NCBI RefSeq assembly: GCF_003851685.1
Contig: NZ_CP027727.1
Span: 5,828,001 to 5,892,000, forward strand
Length of the DNA: 64,000 bases
Source: Pseudomonas sp. R5-89-07
GTDB taxonomy: Bacteria > Pseudomonadota > Gammaproteobacteria > Pseudomonadales > Pseudomonadaceae
Direction of reading: 5' to 3'
Positions 9,496-18,794 of the stretch are shown one piece after another (within the stretch, counting starts at the first letter, position 1; the number at the start of each line of letters is the position of its first letter). The translations under genes were made by a program, and so were the position numbers. The notes beneath the pieces were generated by a model, which worked only from the letters and a program-made list of their open reading frames with translations, did not search any database and was not told the DNA's origin.

Positions 9496-9582
9496 TGTGG
9501 GAGGGGGCTTGCCCCCGATAGCATCACCTCGGTCTGACTGACAGACCGAGTTGCCTGCATCGGCGGCAAGCCCCCTCCCACA
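9496..9582. repeat. REP pair (REPIN) between tssC and hcp
   Basis: Two inverted REP arms, TGTGGGAGGGGGCTTGCCCC and its near-complement, enclose a spacer that itself contains a perfect 9-bp hairpin (CTCGGTCTG / CAGACCGAG, 9529-9551). Length is 87 bp, two bases shorter than most other copies in the window. REPINs are non-autonomous elements mobilised by RAYT proteins in the P. fluorescens group. The folded RNA could slow decay or transcription between tssC and hcp (inference). Confidence 0.93.
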
Positions 9583-9643
9583 CAAAAGCATCCCCTTTGG
9601 GGCATAACCAAATTCAGTGGCCCACGCCACACAGGGAGAAAAC

Positions 9644-10132
9644 ATGGCTGTTGATATTTTCATCAAGATCGGCGACATCAAGGGCGAGTCCATGGACAAG
9701 GCCCACAAGGACGAAATCGACGTGTTGAACTGGAGCTGGGGCATGGCCCAGTCCGGCAACATGCACGTTGGCGGTGGCGGCGGCGCGGGCAAGGTGAATA
9801 TCCAGGACCTGTCGCTGACCAAGTACGTCGACAAGGCTTCGCCGAACCTGATGATGCACTGCGCCAGCGGCAAGCACATCGACAAGGTCAAGCTGACCGT
9901 GCGCAAGGCCGGTGGCGAAAGCCAGGTCGAGTACATGGTGATCAACCTGGAAGAAGTCCTGGTGACCTCCCTGAGCACCGGCGGTTCGGGCACCGATGAC
10001 CGCCTGACCGAGAACGTCACCCTGAACTTCGCCCAAGTGATGGTCGACTACCAGCCGCAGAAAGCCGACGGCACCAAAGACGGCGGCGCGATCAAGTTTG
10101 GCTGGAACATCCGTTCCAACACCAAGCGCTGA
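9644..10132 (+). CDS. hcp: Hcp T6SS inner-tube protein
   Basis: 162 residues from the ATG at 9644 with GGGAG upstream. It begins MAVDIFIKIGDIKGES, the Hcp1-type start, and contains the glycine-rich 'HVGGGGGAGK' loop (about 39-48) and the Hcp pattern 'ENVTLNFAQVMVDYQPQ'. Hexamers stack into the tube propelled by the sheath, and Hcp also chaperones small effectors. It is set off from its neighbours by a REP pair 5' and an intrinsic terminator 3', which would allow higher Hcp output than the rest of the operon. Confidence 0.98.
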   Translation: MAVDIFIKIGDIKGESMDKAHKDEIDVLNWSWGMAQSGNMHVGGGGGAGKVNIQDLSLTKYVDKASPNLMMHCASGKHIDKVKLTVRKAGGESQVEYMVINLEEVLVTSLSTGGSGTDDRLTENVTLNFAQVMVDYQPQKADGTKDGGAIKFGWNIRSNTKR

Positions 10133-10138
10133 TAGCCC

Positions 10139-10176
10139 TTGTGGCCGTGGCTTCGCGCCACGGCCACAAACTTTTT
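10139..10176 (+). terminator. Intrinsic terminator after hcp
   Basis: A perfect 13-bp stem (10139-10151 with 10157-10169), a 5-nt loop TTCGC and then a run of five T at 10172-10176. It begins 6 nt after the hcp stop and lies before tssE, so it is either a partial terminator inside the operon or an operon break. Confidence 0.9.
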
Positions 10177-10210
10177 GTCCCTCTCGCAACCCGTCCGTGG
10201 AGCTGCTTTG

Positions 10211-10726
10211 GTGGTAACTGAAATCGCTTCCCGCGACCGTCTGCAACCGTCCTTGCTGGACCGGTTGACCGACGATGACCCAACCAATCCCAAGGAAAGC
10301 GCCGACAAACGCGTGCTGTCCCTGACCCAATTGAAAGCCTCGGTATTGCGCGACCTGGCGTGGCTGCTCAACACCACGTCGTTGCTCGATGCCGATGCCA
10401 CGCTGCACACCCCGGCCGGTACCTCGGTGGTCAATTACGGCCTGCCGGCGCTGGCGGGCAACAGTGTTTCCAGCGTCGACATCAAGGCCCTGGAAGCCCT
10501 GATCTACCAGGCCATCGCAACGTTCGAGCCGCGCATCCTGCGCCACACGCTGCGCGTCAAGGCCCGCGTCGGCCAGGGTGAAATGAACCACAACGCCCTG
10601 AGTTTCGAGATCGAAGGTGACCTGTGGGCCCAGCCGGTACCGTTGCGCCTGCTGCTGCAAACCGACCTGGACCTTGAGTCCGGCCATGTGCGCGTGGTGA
10701 ACGCAGACCAACGGAGGCGCCCATGA
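10211..10726 (+). CDS. tssE: TssE, gp25-like baseplate protein
   Basis: 171 residues from the GTG at 10211, which has GGAG 9 nt upstream. The upstream part of the open frame runs through the hcp terminator and is not coding. The start '[19 protein letters not shown]' matches the TssE/gp25 N-terminus. A central '[11 protein letters not shown]' and the lysozyme-like gp25 fold region '[12 protein letters not shown]...VKARV' follow. It is the wedge component that nucleates sheath assembly on the baseplate. It overlaps tssF by 4 nt. In the H1 cluster of P. aeruginosa tagJ precedes tssE; no such gene is present here. Confidence 0.95.
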   Translation: MVTEIASRDRLQPSLLDRLTDDDPTNPKESADKRVLSLTQLKASVLRDLAWLLNTTSLLDADATLHTPAGTSVVNYGLPALAGNSVSSVDIKALEALIYQAIATFEPRILRHTLRVKARVGQGEMNHNALSFEIEGDLWAQPVPLRLLLQTDLDLESGHVRVVNADQRRRP

Positions 10727-12582
10727 ACCCGCGCCTGCTGGAGCTGTATAACCAGGAACTGCACCATGTGCGCGAAAGCGCCGCCGAGTTCGCCAAGGAA
10801 TACCCGAAGATCGCCAGTCGGCTGACCCTGTCCGGTATGGACTGCGCCGACCCGTACGTCGAACGCCTGCTCGAAGGCTTTGCCTACCTCACCGCCCGCG
10901 TGCAGTTGAAGCTCGACGCCGAGTACCCGACCTTCACCCACAACCTGCTGGAAATCGCCTACCCGCATTACCTGGCGCCCACCCCGTCGATGACCGTGGT
11001 GCAACTGCAGACCGACCCCGACGAAGGCTCTCTGGCCAGCGGTTTCCGCCTGCCCCGCGACACAGTGCTGCGCGCGGCCCTGGGCCGTGAAACCCAGACC
11101 TGCTGCGAGTACCGCACCGCGCACCCGGTGACGCTGTGGCCGCTGCAGGTAAGCAATGCCGAGTACTTCGGCAACCCTGCCGCCGTGCTCGGTCGCCTGG
11201 CCGCCAGCGAACCGAAAGCCAAGGCCGGCTTGCGCCTGACCCTGCGCACCGGCGCCGAATTGCCCTTCAACAGCCTCGACCTGGATAACCTGCCGCTGTA
11301 CCTCAGCGGCGCCGATGAGCAACCGTTCCGCCTCTACGAACAATTGCTGGGCAACGCCTGCGCGGTATTCGCGCGCAAGCCGGGGGGCGACTGGGTTGAG
11401 CGCTTGCCTCACGACGCGTTGCGCTCTCGCGGTTTTGACGATGCCGACGCGGCCATGCCGGTGGTCGCGCGTGCCTTCCAGGGCTATCGGTTGCTGCAGG
11501 AATACTTCGCCCTGCCCCACCGCTTCCTGTTCGTCGAATTCGCCGAACTGAGTCGTGCGGTCAAGCGCTGCGACGGCCAGGAACTGGAGCTGATCGTGCT
11601 GTTCGACCGCCACGAGCCGAGCCTGGAAGGCAGCGTCGGCGCGGCGCAGTTTCTGCCGTTCTGCACGCCGGCGATCAACCTGTTCCCCAAACGCGTGGAC
11701 CGCATCCACCTGTCCGACCGGGTCAACGAACACCATGTGATCGCTGACCGCACACGGCCGATGGATTTCGAGATTCACTCGTTGAGCGGCATCACCGGCC
11801 ATGGCACCGGGCCGGAGCAGCCGTTCCTGCCGTTTTACGCCGTGCGTGACCCCTCTCGCTATGGGCGCGACCAAGCGTACTACACCGTGCGCCGCGAACC
11901 GCGGGTGCTGTCCAGCGACCAGCGCCGTAACGGCCCGCGCTCCACCTACGTGGGCAGCGAAACCTTCGTCAGCCTGGTGGACAGCCGACAGGCGCCATAC
12001 CGCCATGATCTGCGCCAGTTGGGCGTCACAGCGCTGTGCACCAACCGCGACCTGCCGCTGTTCATGAGCGTGGGCAACGGCAAGACCGACTTCACCCTGG
12101 CCGACAGCGCCCCGGTGCTCTCGGTGCGCTGCGTCGCAGGCCCCAGCCGCCCGCGCGCCAGCCATGCCCACGACGCCAAGGCCTGGCGCCTGATCAGCCA
12201 GTTGTCACTCAATTACCTGTCGCTGAGCGAACAGGGCCAGGGCGCGGGCGCCTTGCGTGAACTGTTGCGCCTGTATGGCGACAGCAACGACGCCGCCCTG
12301 CAATTGCAGATCGAAGGCTTGCGTGAAGTCAGCAGCAAAGCGGTGACCCGGCGCCTGCCGATGCCCGGCCCGATTGTGTTTGGCCGCGGCCTGGAAATTA
12401 CCCTGGAGTTCGATGAAAACGCGTTTCGCGGCACCGGCGTGTTCCTGCTCGGTGCGGTGCTGGAACGCTTCCTGGCACGCTACGTGTCGATCAACAGCTT
12501 TACCGAGACGGTGATCCGTACCACCGAACGCGGCGAGATCATGCGATGGAAAGCCAAGCCCGGACGGCGTCCGACCCTGTGA
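10723..12582 (+). CDS. tssF: TssF baseplate wedge protein
   Basis: 619 residues, usual length. The N-terminus [20 protein letters not shown] is the classical TssF start, followed by '[12 protein letters not shown]' and '[23 protein letters not shown]'. The late segment '[41 protein letters not shown]' is also typical. Together with TssG, TssE and TssK it builds the baseplate wedges around the VgrG hub. It overlaps tssE (4 nt) and tssG (37 nt). Confidence 0.98.
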   Translation: MNPRLLELYNQELHHVRESAAEFAKEYPKIASRLTLSGMDCADPYVERLLEGFAYLTARVQLKLDAEYPTFTHNLLEIAYPHYLAPTPSMTVVQLQTDPDEGSLASGFRLPRDTVLRAALGRETQTCCEYRTAHPVTLWPLQVSNAEYFGNPAAVLGRLAASEPKAKAGLRLTLRTGAELPFNSLDLDNLPLYLSGADEQPFRLYEQLLGNACAVFARKPGGDWVERLPHDALRSRGFDDADAAMPVVARAFQGYRLLQEYFALPHRFLFVEFAELSRAVKRCDGQELELIVLFDRHEPSLEGSVGAAQFLPFCTPAINLFPKRVDRIHLSDRVNEHHVIADRTRPMDFEIHSLSGITGHGTGPEQPFLPFYAVRDPSRYGRDQAYYTVRREPRVLSSDQRRNGPRSTYVGSETFVSLVDSRQAPYRHDLRQLGVTALCTNRDLPLFMSVGNGKTDFTLADSAPVLSVRCVAGPSRPRASHAHDAKAWRLISQLSLNYLSLSEQGQGAGALRELLRLYGDSNDAALQLQIEGLREVSSKAVTRRLPMPGPIVFGRGLEITLEFDENAFRGTGVFLLGAVLERFLARYVSINSFTETVIRTTERGEIMRWKAKPGRRPTL

Positions 12583-13589
12583 GTACCCTGGACGCGATGC
12601 ACCAGGAGCCCTGGGAATATGACTTCTTCCAGGCGCTGCGGCGTATCGAGTGCGAATCGCCGGACCTGCCGCGGCTGGGCCATTCCCTGCGCCTGGCCGA
12701 TGACCCGCTGCGCCTGGGGCAGCAGGCCGATTGCACCTTCGCCCCGGCCACACTGGCCTCAGTCGACCCCGGTGGCGAGGGTAAACCGGCGCGTCTGGAG
12801 CAGTTCTTCTTCGGCCTCGGCGGCCCCAACGGCCCGCTGCCGCTGCATATCACCGAGTACGTGCGCGAGCGCCAGCGCAACAACGCCGACAGCACCAGCA
12901 AGCAGTTCCTGGATGTGTTTCACCATCGCCTGCTGACCCTGTTCTACCGTGCCTGGGCCGAGGCGCGGCCAACGGTCAGCCATGACCGCCCGGACGATGA
13001 CTACTGGTCCGCACGCCTCGCCGCCTTGAGCGGCCGCGGCATGCCGAGCCTGCTCAACCAGGGGCTAATCCCGGATACGGCGAAGCTGCATTACAGCGGC
13101 CACTTGTCGGCGCAAACCCGTTACCCGGATGGTTTGAAAGCCATCCTCAGCGAGTACTTCGGCTTGCCGGTGGCGATCGAAGAATACGTCGGCCAATGGC
13201 TGGAACTGCCCGAACGCAGCCGCGTCGGCGTGAGCGCCAACCGGCTGGGCGTGGATTTCTGCCTGGGCAGCCATGTGTGGGACCGCCAGCACAAGTTCCG
13301 TATTCGCCTGGGGCCGCTGAAACTCGACGACTACATGGGCATGCTGCCCGGCCAGCAGCCGTTCAACGAACTGGTGGCCTGGGTCGCCGAGTACCTGGGC
13401 CATGAACTGGACTGGGACCTGAACCTGGTTCTGCAACAACCCGAAGTTCCGGCGCTGCAACTCAACGGCCAGTTCCGCCTGGGCTTCAATACCTGGCTCG
13501 GCCAACCTGCGCATGACGCCAACGACCTAATCCTGGCGCGGCATTACGCCGATCACGCCACCACCTCAAGGAATCCAGAGCATGGGTGA
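12546..13589 (+). CDS. tssG: TssG baseplate wedge protein
   Basis: 347 residues. The family start 'PWEYDFFQALRRIEC' appears at about residue 22, followed by 'FFFGLGGPNGPLPLHITEYVRER' and the C-terminal 'LQLNGQFRLGFNTWLGQ'. It partners TssF in the baseplate wedge. It begins inside the end of tssF (37-nt overlap) and ends 8 nt into clpV, so it is tightly coupled to both. A second possible start at the later Met (12597) would shorten it by 17 residues. Confidence 0.96.
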   Translation: MESQARTASDPVSTLDAMHQEPWEYDFFQALRRIECESPDLPRLGHSLRLADDPLRLGQQADCTFAPATLASVDPGGEGKPARLEQFFFGLGGPNGPLPLHITEYVRERQRNNADSTSKQFLDVFHHRLLTLFYRAWAEARPTVSHDRPDDDYWSARLAALSGRGMPSLLNQGLIPDTAKLHYSGHLSAQTRYPDGLKAILSEYFGLPVAIEEYVGQWLELPERSRVGVSANRLGVDFCLGSHVWDRQHKFRIRLGPLKLDDYMGMLPGQQPFNELVAWVAEYLGHELDWDLNLVLQQPEVPALQLNGQFRLGFNTWLGQPAHDANDLILARHYADHATTSRNPEHG

Positions 13590-16236
13590 AATCAGTCGCG
13601 CCGCACTGTTCGGCAAACTCAACAGCGTGGCCTACAAGGCCATAGAAGCCGCCACCGTGTTCTGCAAACTGCGGGGCAACCCGTATGTGGAACTGGCCCA
13701 CTGGTTTCACCAGTTGCTGCAACTGCAGGACTCGGACCTGCACCGCATCATCCGCCAGTTCAACGTCGAACCGGCGCGCCTGGCGCGTGACCTCACCGAA
13801 GCCCTGGACCGCCTGCCGCGCGGCTCGACCTCGATCACCGACCTGTCATCCCATGTGGAAGAAGCGGTGGAGCGCGGTTGGGTGTACGGCAGCTTGATGT
13901 TCGGCGAAAGCCAGGTGCGCACCGGTTACCTGGTGCTGGGCATCCTCAAAACGCCGAGCCTGCGCCACGCGTTACTGGGCTTGTCGTCCGAGTTCGACAA
14001 GATCAAGCCCGAGGCCCTGAGCGAGCGCTTTGATGAATACGTGGGCGACTCGCCCGAGAACGCCCTCAGCGCCAGCGATGGGTTCAATGCCGGGGTGCCC
14101 GGCGAAGCCAGCGGCGCCATGGCCCCCAGCGCAATGGGCAAGCAGGAAGCGCTCAAGCGGTTTACCGTCGACCTGACCGAACAGGCGCGCAGCGGCAAGC
14201 TCGACCCTATCGTGGGCCGTGATGAAGAGATTCGCCAACTGGTGGATATCCTCATGCGTCGTCGCCAGAACAACCCGATCCTCACCGGCGAAGCCGGGGT
14301 GGGCAAGACGGCCGTGGTCGAGGGCTTTGCCCTGCGCATCGTCGCCGGCGATGTACCGCCTGCGCTCAAGGACGTTGAGCTGCGCAGCCTCGACGTGGGC
14401 CTGCTGCAAGCCGGCGCGAGCATGAAGGGCGAGTTCGAACAGCGCCTGCGCCAGGTCATCGAAGACGTGCAGGCCTCGCCCAAGCCGATCATCCTGTTTA
14501 TCGACGAAGCTCACACCCTGGTCGGTGCCGGCGGCGCGGCCGGCACGGGCGACGCGGCCAACCTGCTCAAGCCTGCCCTGGCCCGTGGCACCTTGCGTAC
14601 CGTGGCCGCGACGACCTGGGCCGAGTACAAGAAGCACATCGAAAAAGACCCGGCCCTGACCCGCCGCTTCCAGGTGGTGCAAGTCGCCGAGCCGTCGGAA
14701 GACAAGGCGCTGCTGATGATGCGCGGCGTGGCCTCGACCATGGAGAAACACCACCAGGTGCAGGTGCTCGATGAAGCGCTGGAAGCTTCGGTGAAGCTGT
14801 CCCACCGCTACATTCCGGCGCGTCAGTTGCCGGACAAATCCGTGAGCCTGCTGGACACCGCCTGCGCCCGCGTCGCGATCAGCCTGCACGCCGTGCCGGC
14901 CGAAGTCGACGACAGCCGCCGCCGTATCGAAGCGCTGGAAACCGAGCTGCAGATCATCGCCCGTGAACATGCGATTGGCATTGCCATTGGTGCGCGTCAA
15001 ACCAACAGCGAAGCCTTGTTGAGCGCCGAGCGTGAGCGCCTGGCCACCTTGGAAAGCCGTTGGGCCGAGGAGAAAACGCTGGTGGATGAGTTGCTCGCCA
15101 CCCGCGCGACGCTGCGTGAAAAGGTCGGCGAAGTCGACAGCGGCAACGATCAATTGCGCGCCCAGCTGGTGGACCTGCAACAACGCCTCAGCGCCCTGCA
15201 AGGCGAGACCCCGTTGATCCTGCCTACCGTGGATTACCAGGCCGTGGCGTCGGTCGTCGCGGACTGGACCGGTATCCCGGTGGGCCGCATGGCGCGCAAC
15301 GAACTGGAAACGGTGCTCAACCTCGACCAGCACTTGAAAAAACGCATCATCGGCCAGGACCATGCCCTGCAGATGATCGCCAAGCGCATCCAGACTTCGC
15401 GCGCCGGCCTCGACAACCCGAGCAAGCCGATTGGCGTATTCATGCTCGCCGGCACCTCGGGTGTGGGCAAGACCGAGACTGCCCTGGCCCTGGCCGAAGC
15501 CATGTATGGCGGCGAGCAGAACGTGATCACCATCAACATGAGCGAATTCCAGGAAGCCCACACCGTGTCGACCCTCAAGGGCGCACCACCGGGCTATATC
15601 GGTTATGGCGAAGGCGGCGTGCTGACAGAAGCGGTGCGGCGCAAGCCCTACAGCGTGGTACTGCTGGACGAGGTGGAAAAAGCCCACCCGGACGTGCATG
15701 AAATATTCTTCCAGGTATTCGACAAAGGCGTCATGGAAGATGGCGAAGGCCGCGTGATCGACTTCAAGAACACGCTGATCCTGCTGACCACCAATGCCGG
15801 CACCGAGCTGATTTCCCAGGTGTGCAAGGACCCGGCGAACATCCCCGAGCCGGAGGAAATTGCCAAGGCCCTGCGCCAGCCACTGCTGGAAATCTTCCCA
15901 CCCGCGCTGCTCGGCCGTCTGGTGACGATCCCGTACTACCCGCTGAGCGACGAGATGCTCAAGGCAATCACCCGCCTGCAGCTGGGCCGCATCAAGAAGC
16001 GCGTGGAGAATACCCACAAGGTTGCCTTCGACTACGACGACGCGGTGGTCGATCTGATCGTCTCGCGTTGCACCGAGACCGAAAGCGGCGGGCGCATGAT
16101 CGACACCATCCTCACCAACAGCCTGCTGCCGGACATGAGCCGTGAATTCCTCACGCGCATGCTCGAAGGCAAGGCGCTGGCGGGGGTGCGCATCAGCAGC
16201 CGGGATAACGAATTGCACTACGACTTCAGCGATTAA
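13582..16236 (+). CDS. clpV: ClpV (TssH) AAA+ ATPase for sheath recycling
   Basis: 884 residues. A Clp N-terminal domain (1-150) precedes two AAA+ modules. The first has Walker A GEAGVGKT at 236-243 and Walker B '[11 protein letters not shown]'. The second has Walker A GTSGVGKT at 624-631 and '[11 protein letters not shown]'. A coiled middle domain lies at about 450-550, and a ClpB-like D2 small domain is at the end. It extracts TssC from contracted sheaths. It overlaps tssG by 8 nt, while a REP pair separates it from vgrG. Confidence 0.98.
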   Translation: MGEISRAALFGKLNSVAYKAIEAATVFCKLRGNPYVELAHWFHQLLQLQDSDLHRIIRQFNVEPARLARDLTEALDRLPRGSTSITDLSSHVEEAVERGWVYGSLMFGESQVRTGYLVLGILKTPSLRHALLGLSSEFDKIKPEALSERFDEYVGDSPENALSASDGFNAGVPGEASGAMAPSAMGKQEALKRFTVDLTEQARSGKLDPIVGRDEEIRQLVDILMRRRQNNPILTGEAGVGKTAVVEGFALRIVAGDVPPALKDVELRSLDVGLLQAGASMKGEFEQRLRQVIEDVQASPKPIILFIDEAHTLVGAGGAAGTGDAANLLKPALARGTLRTVAATTWAEYKKHIEKDPALTRRFQVVQVAEPSEDKALLMMRGVASTMEKHHQVQVLDEALEASVKLSHRYIPARQLPDKSVSLLDTACARVAISLHAVPAEVDDSRRRIEALETELQIIAREHAIGIAIGARQTNSEALLSAERERLATLESRWAEEKTLVDELLATRATLREKVGEVDSGNDQLRAQLVDLQQRLSALQGETPLILPTVDYQAVASVVADWTGIPVGRMARNELETVLNLDQHLKKRIIGQDHALQMIAKRIQTSRAGLDNPSKPIGVFMLAGTSGVGKTETALALAEAMYGGEQNVITINMSEFQEAHTVSTLKGAPPGYIGYGEGGVLTEAVRRKPYSVVLLDEVEKAHPDVHEIFFQVFDKGVMEDGEGRVIDFKNTLILLTTNAGTELISQVCKDPANIPEPEEIAKALRQPLLEIFPPALLGRLVTIPYYPLSDEMLKAITRLQLGRIKKRVENTHKVAFDYDDAVVDLIVSRCTETESGGRMIDTILTNSLLPDMSREFLTRMLEGKALAGVRISSRDNELHYDFSD

Positions 16237-16258
16237 CCTGACGCAATGCTGTTCAAAA

Positions 16259-16347
16259 TGTGGGAGGGGGCTTGCCCCCGATGGCGGTGGGTCAGCCAGA
16301 AATTTCTAACCTGATACACCGCTATCGGGGGCAAGCTCCCTCCCACA
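16259..16347. repeat. REP pair (REPIN) between clpV and vgrG
   Basis: 89-bp element with inverted arms of the same family as at 9496; the right arm has one change (GCAAGCTCCC). It marks the border between the core secretion operon and the vgrG-eag-rhs effector module. Confidence 0.93.
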
Positions 16348-16392
16348 GTGGATTCGGTTTCTTCAGTTATTAAGATGTCTACGGGACTACCG

Positions 16393-18333
16393 ATGCTATT
16401 CAACCAAGCCTCACGCCTGGCCAAGATCACCAGCCCCCTCGGGCCGGATGTGCTGTTGCTCAATGAAATGGGCGGCGGTGAAGAGCTGGGCAGGCTGTTC
16501 AACTATGAGCTGCAACTGACGTCCCTGGACGCCAACATCGACCTCAACCAACTGCTGGGCAAGCCGATGAGCGTGGGCCTGCAACTGGCGGACGGTGGCG
16601 AGCGGCACTTCCATGGCATCGTCGCGCGCTGCAGCCAGAACATCGACCAGGGCCAGTTCGCCAGTTACCAAGTGACGCTGCGCCCCTGGCTGTGGCTGCT
16701 CAGCCGCACCTCCGATTGCCGGATTTTCCAGAACCTGAGCATCCCGCAGATCATCAAGCAGGTGTTTCGCGACCTGGGTTTTTCCGACTTCGAAGACGCC
16801 CTGAGCCGGCCGTATCGCGAGTGGGAATACTGCGTGCAGTACCGCGAGACCAGCTTCGATTTCGTCAGCCGCTTGATGGAACAGGAAGGCATCTACTACT
16901 TCTTCCGTCACGAGCAGGACCGCCATGTGCTGGTGCTGGCCGACGCTTATGGCGCCCACACTACCGTGCCCGGCTATGGGTCGATCCCGTATTACCCCAA
17001 GGACGAGCAGCAGCGCGAACGCGACCATATGCACAACTGGCACCTGGCGCAGGAGGTGCAGCCGGGTTCGCTGGAGCTCAACGACTACGACTTCCAGCGC
17101 CCCAGCGCCAGCATCGATGTGCGCTCGGCGATGCCGCGCCCGCACACCGCCGGTGACTACCCGCTGTACGACTATCCGGGCACCTACGTGCAAAGCGCCG
17201 ACGGCGAACACTACGCGCGCACCCGCATCGAAGCCCTGCAAACCCTGCACGAACAGATCGAGTTCGCCGGCAATGCCCGCGGCCTGGGTTCGGGCCACCT
17301 GTTCAGCCTCACCGGTTTCAGCCGCCAGGATCAGAACCGCGAATACCTGATCGTCGGCTGTCGCTACTACATCGTGCAGGAAAGCCTGGAGAGCGGCGGC
17401 GGCGCGGGCGGCGCGCAGTTCGAAAGCAGCCTCACCTGCATCGACGCCCAGCAAAGCTTCCGCCCGCTGGCCAGCACCCACCGCCCCATCGTCAAAGGCC
17501 CGCAGACCGCCCTGGTGGTGGGCCCCAAAGGCGAAGAGATCTGGACCGACCAGTACGGCCGCGTGAAGGTGCACTTCTACTGGGACCGCCACGACCAGTC
17601 CAACGAGAACAGCTCCTGCTGGATTCGCGTGTCGCAATCCTGGGCCGGCAAGAACTGGGGGTCGATGCAGATTCCACGGATCGGCCAGGAAGTGATCGTC
17701 AGCTTCCTCGAAGGCGACCCGGACCGGCCGATCATCACCGGGCGGGTGTACAACGCCGAGCAGACCGTGCCTTACGACCTTCCGGAAAACGCCACCCAGA
17801 GCGGCATGAAAAGCCGCTCCAGCAAAGGCGGCACGCCGGCCAACTTCAATGAAATCCGCATGGAGGACAAGAAGGGGCTGGAGCAGTTGTATATCCATGC
17901 CGAGCGTAATCAGGACATCGTGGTGGAGGTGGATGAAAGCCATTCGGTGGGGCATGACCGTAATAAAAGCATTGGGCATAACGAGACGGTGACCATCGGC
18001 AATAACCGTCTGCGCATCGTCAAGCAGGAAGACATCCTCTCGGTGGGCCAGCGCAAGACCGACAGCATCAGCCAAAGCTACGTGATCGAAGTGGGCGAAA
18101 ACCTGCGCCTGGTCTGCGGCAAAAGCATCCTGGAGCTGAACGCCAGCGGGCAGATCAACCTGACCGGTGTGCAGATCAGTATCTACGCCAGCGGTGATGC
18201 CGAGTTCAATACCGGCGGCGTGCTGCACCTGAACAACGGCGGCGGCGCGGGCGCCACGCCTGATGGCCAGGGCGTGAAAGCCAGCATCGATGCCAATATC
18301 AAAGCCGCGTTCCCCACGCCTAAAAGTTCCTGA
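16393..18333 (+). CDS. vgrG: VgrG spike protein
   Basis: 647 residues from the ATG at 16393, chosen because the product then starts with the VgrG1-like 'KITSPLGPDVLLL' region and GGGA lies 9 nt upstream; the in-frame ATGs at 16375 and 16348 are alternatives. gp27-like domain about 1-375, the gp5 OB domain with 'WTDQYGRVKVHFYWDRHD' at about 380-400 and 'RVSQSWAGKNWGSMQIPRIGQEVIVSFLEGDPDRPIITGRVYN', then a beta-helix spike with 'HSVGHDRNKSIGHNETVTIGNN'. The C-terminus is short and glycine-rich with no extra enzymatic domain, so it acts as a carrier. The adjacent Eag and PAAR-Rhs genes indicate it loads that effector. Confidence 0.96.
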   Translation: MLFNQASRLAKITSPLGPDVLLLNEMGGGEELGRLFNYELQLTSLDANIDLNQLLGKPMSVGLQLADGGERHFHGIVARCSQNIDQGQFASYQVTLRPWLWLLSRTSDCRIFQNLSIPQIIKQVFRDLGFSDFEDALSRPYREWEYCVQYRETSFDFVSRLMEQEGIYYFFRHEQDRHVLVLADAYGAHTTVPGYGSIPYYPKDEQQRERDHMHNWHLAQEVQPGSLELNDYDFQRPSASIDVRSAMPRPHTAGDYPLYDYPGTYVQSADGEHYARTRIEALQTLHEQIEFAGNARGLGSGHLFSLTGFSRQDQNREYLIVGCRYYIVQESLESGGGAGGAQFESSLTCIDAQQSFRPLASTHRPIVKGPQTALVVGPKGEEIWTDQYGRVKVHFYWDRHDQSNENSSCWIRVSQSWAGKNWGSMQIPRIGQEVIVSFLEGDPDRPIITGRVYNAEQTVPYDLPENATQSGMKSRSSKGGTPANFNEIRMEDKKGLEQLYIHAERNQDIVVEVDESHSVGHDRNKSIGHNETVTIGNNRLRIVKQEDILSVGQRKTDSISQSYVIEVGENLRLVCGKSILELNASGQINLTGVQISIYASGDAEFNTGGVLHLNNGGGAGATPDGQGVKASIDANIKAAFPTPKSS

Positions 18334-18347
18334 CGAGACCTGTTTCC

Positions 18348-18782
18348 ATGACGTATCGAATCAATGAATTCCAGTTCCAGTTGCCTGCCGGCGAGCTGCA
18401 GGATGCGACGATCAACATCCTCAAGTTTCCCGAACTGGGCACCTCGCTGATCGTCAGCCGCAGCTTGCTCGCCGAAGGCGAAACCCTGCACAGCAACTTC
18501 AACGACCAACTCCAGCGCCTGGAAAAACAGGTACAGGACCTGCGTTATCAACCCGGCGTCGATGTGCGCCTGGGTACGAATCAAGAGGTGGAAGGCATTG
18601 AGCTGCGCAGCCAGTTCAACAAGGGTAATGACAAGGTGTTCCAGTATCAGTTGGCGTTGGTGATTCCGGGCACGCGCAAGATGCTTGCGTTGAGTTATGT
18701 GAAGGCGGATGCGCTGGGTGATGCCGAAGCGGCGCATTGGGCATTGATCAAGAATTCCCTGTCGTTCGACGCTGTTTCCTGA
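18348..18782 (+). CDS. Eag-type (DcrB/DUF1795) effector chaperone
   Basis: 144 residues, no signal peptide. It begins MTYRINEFQFQLPAGELQDATINILKFP and continues with an amphipathic helical segment 'LHSNFNDQLQRLEKQVQDLR', as in the EagR/EagT family. These dimeric chaperones hold the membrane helices of PAAR-Rhs effectors in the cytoplasm and load them on VgrG. The position, 14 nt after vgrG and 12 nt before rhs, together with the prePAAR motif in that rhs, supports this role. The assignment to the DcrB family is from sequence resemblance and length. Confidence 0.88.
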   Translation: MTYRINEFQFQLPAGELQDATINILKFPELGTSLIVSRSLLAEGETLHSNFNDQLQRLEKQVQDLRYQPGVDVRLGTNQEVEGIELRSQFNKGNDKVFQYQLALVIPGTRKMLALSYVKADALGDAEAAHWALIKNSLSFDAVS

Positions 18783-18794
18783 TGAGCGGCCTGC

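Noticed and set aside
13972..16218. 748-codon minus-strand frame opposite clpV
   Set aside because: Pure antisense shadow of an AAA+ gene with intact motifs on the plus strand.
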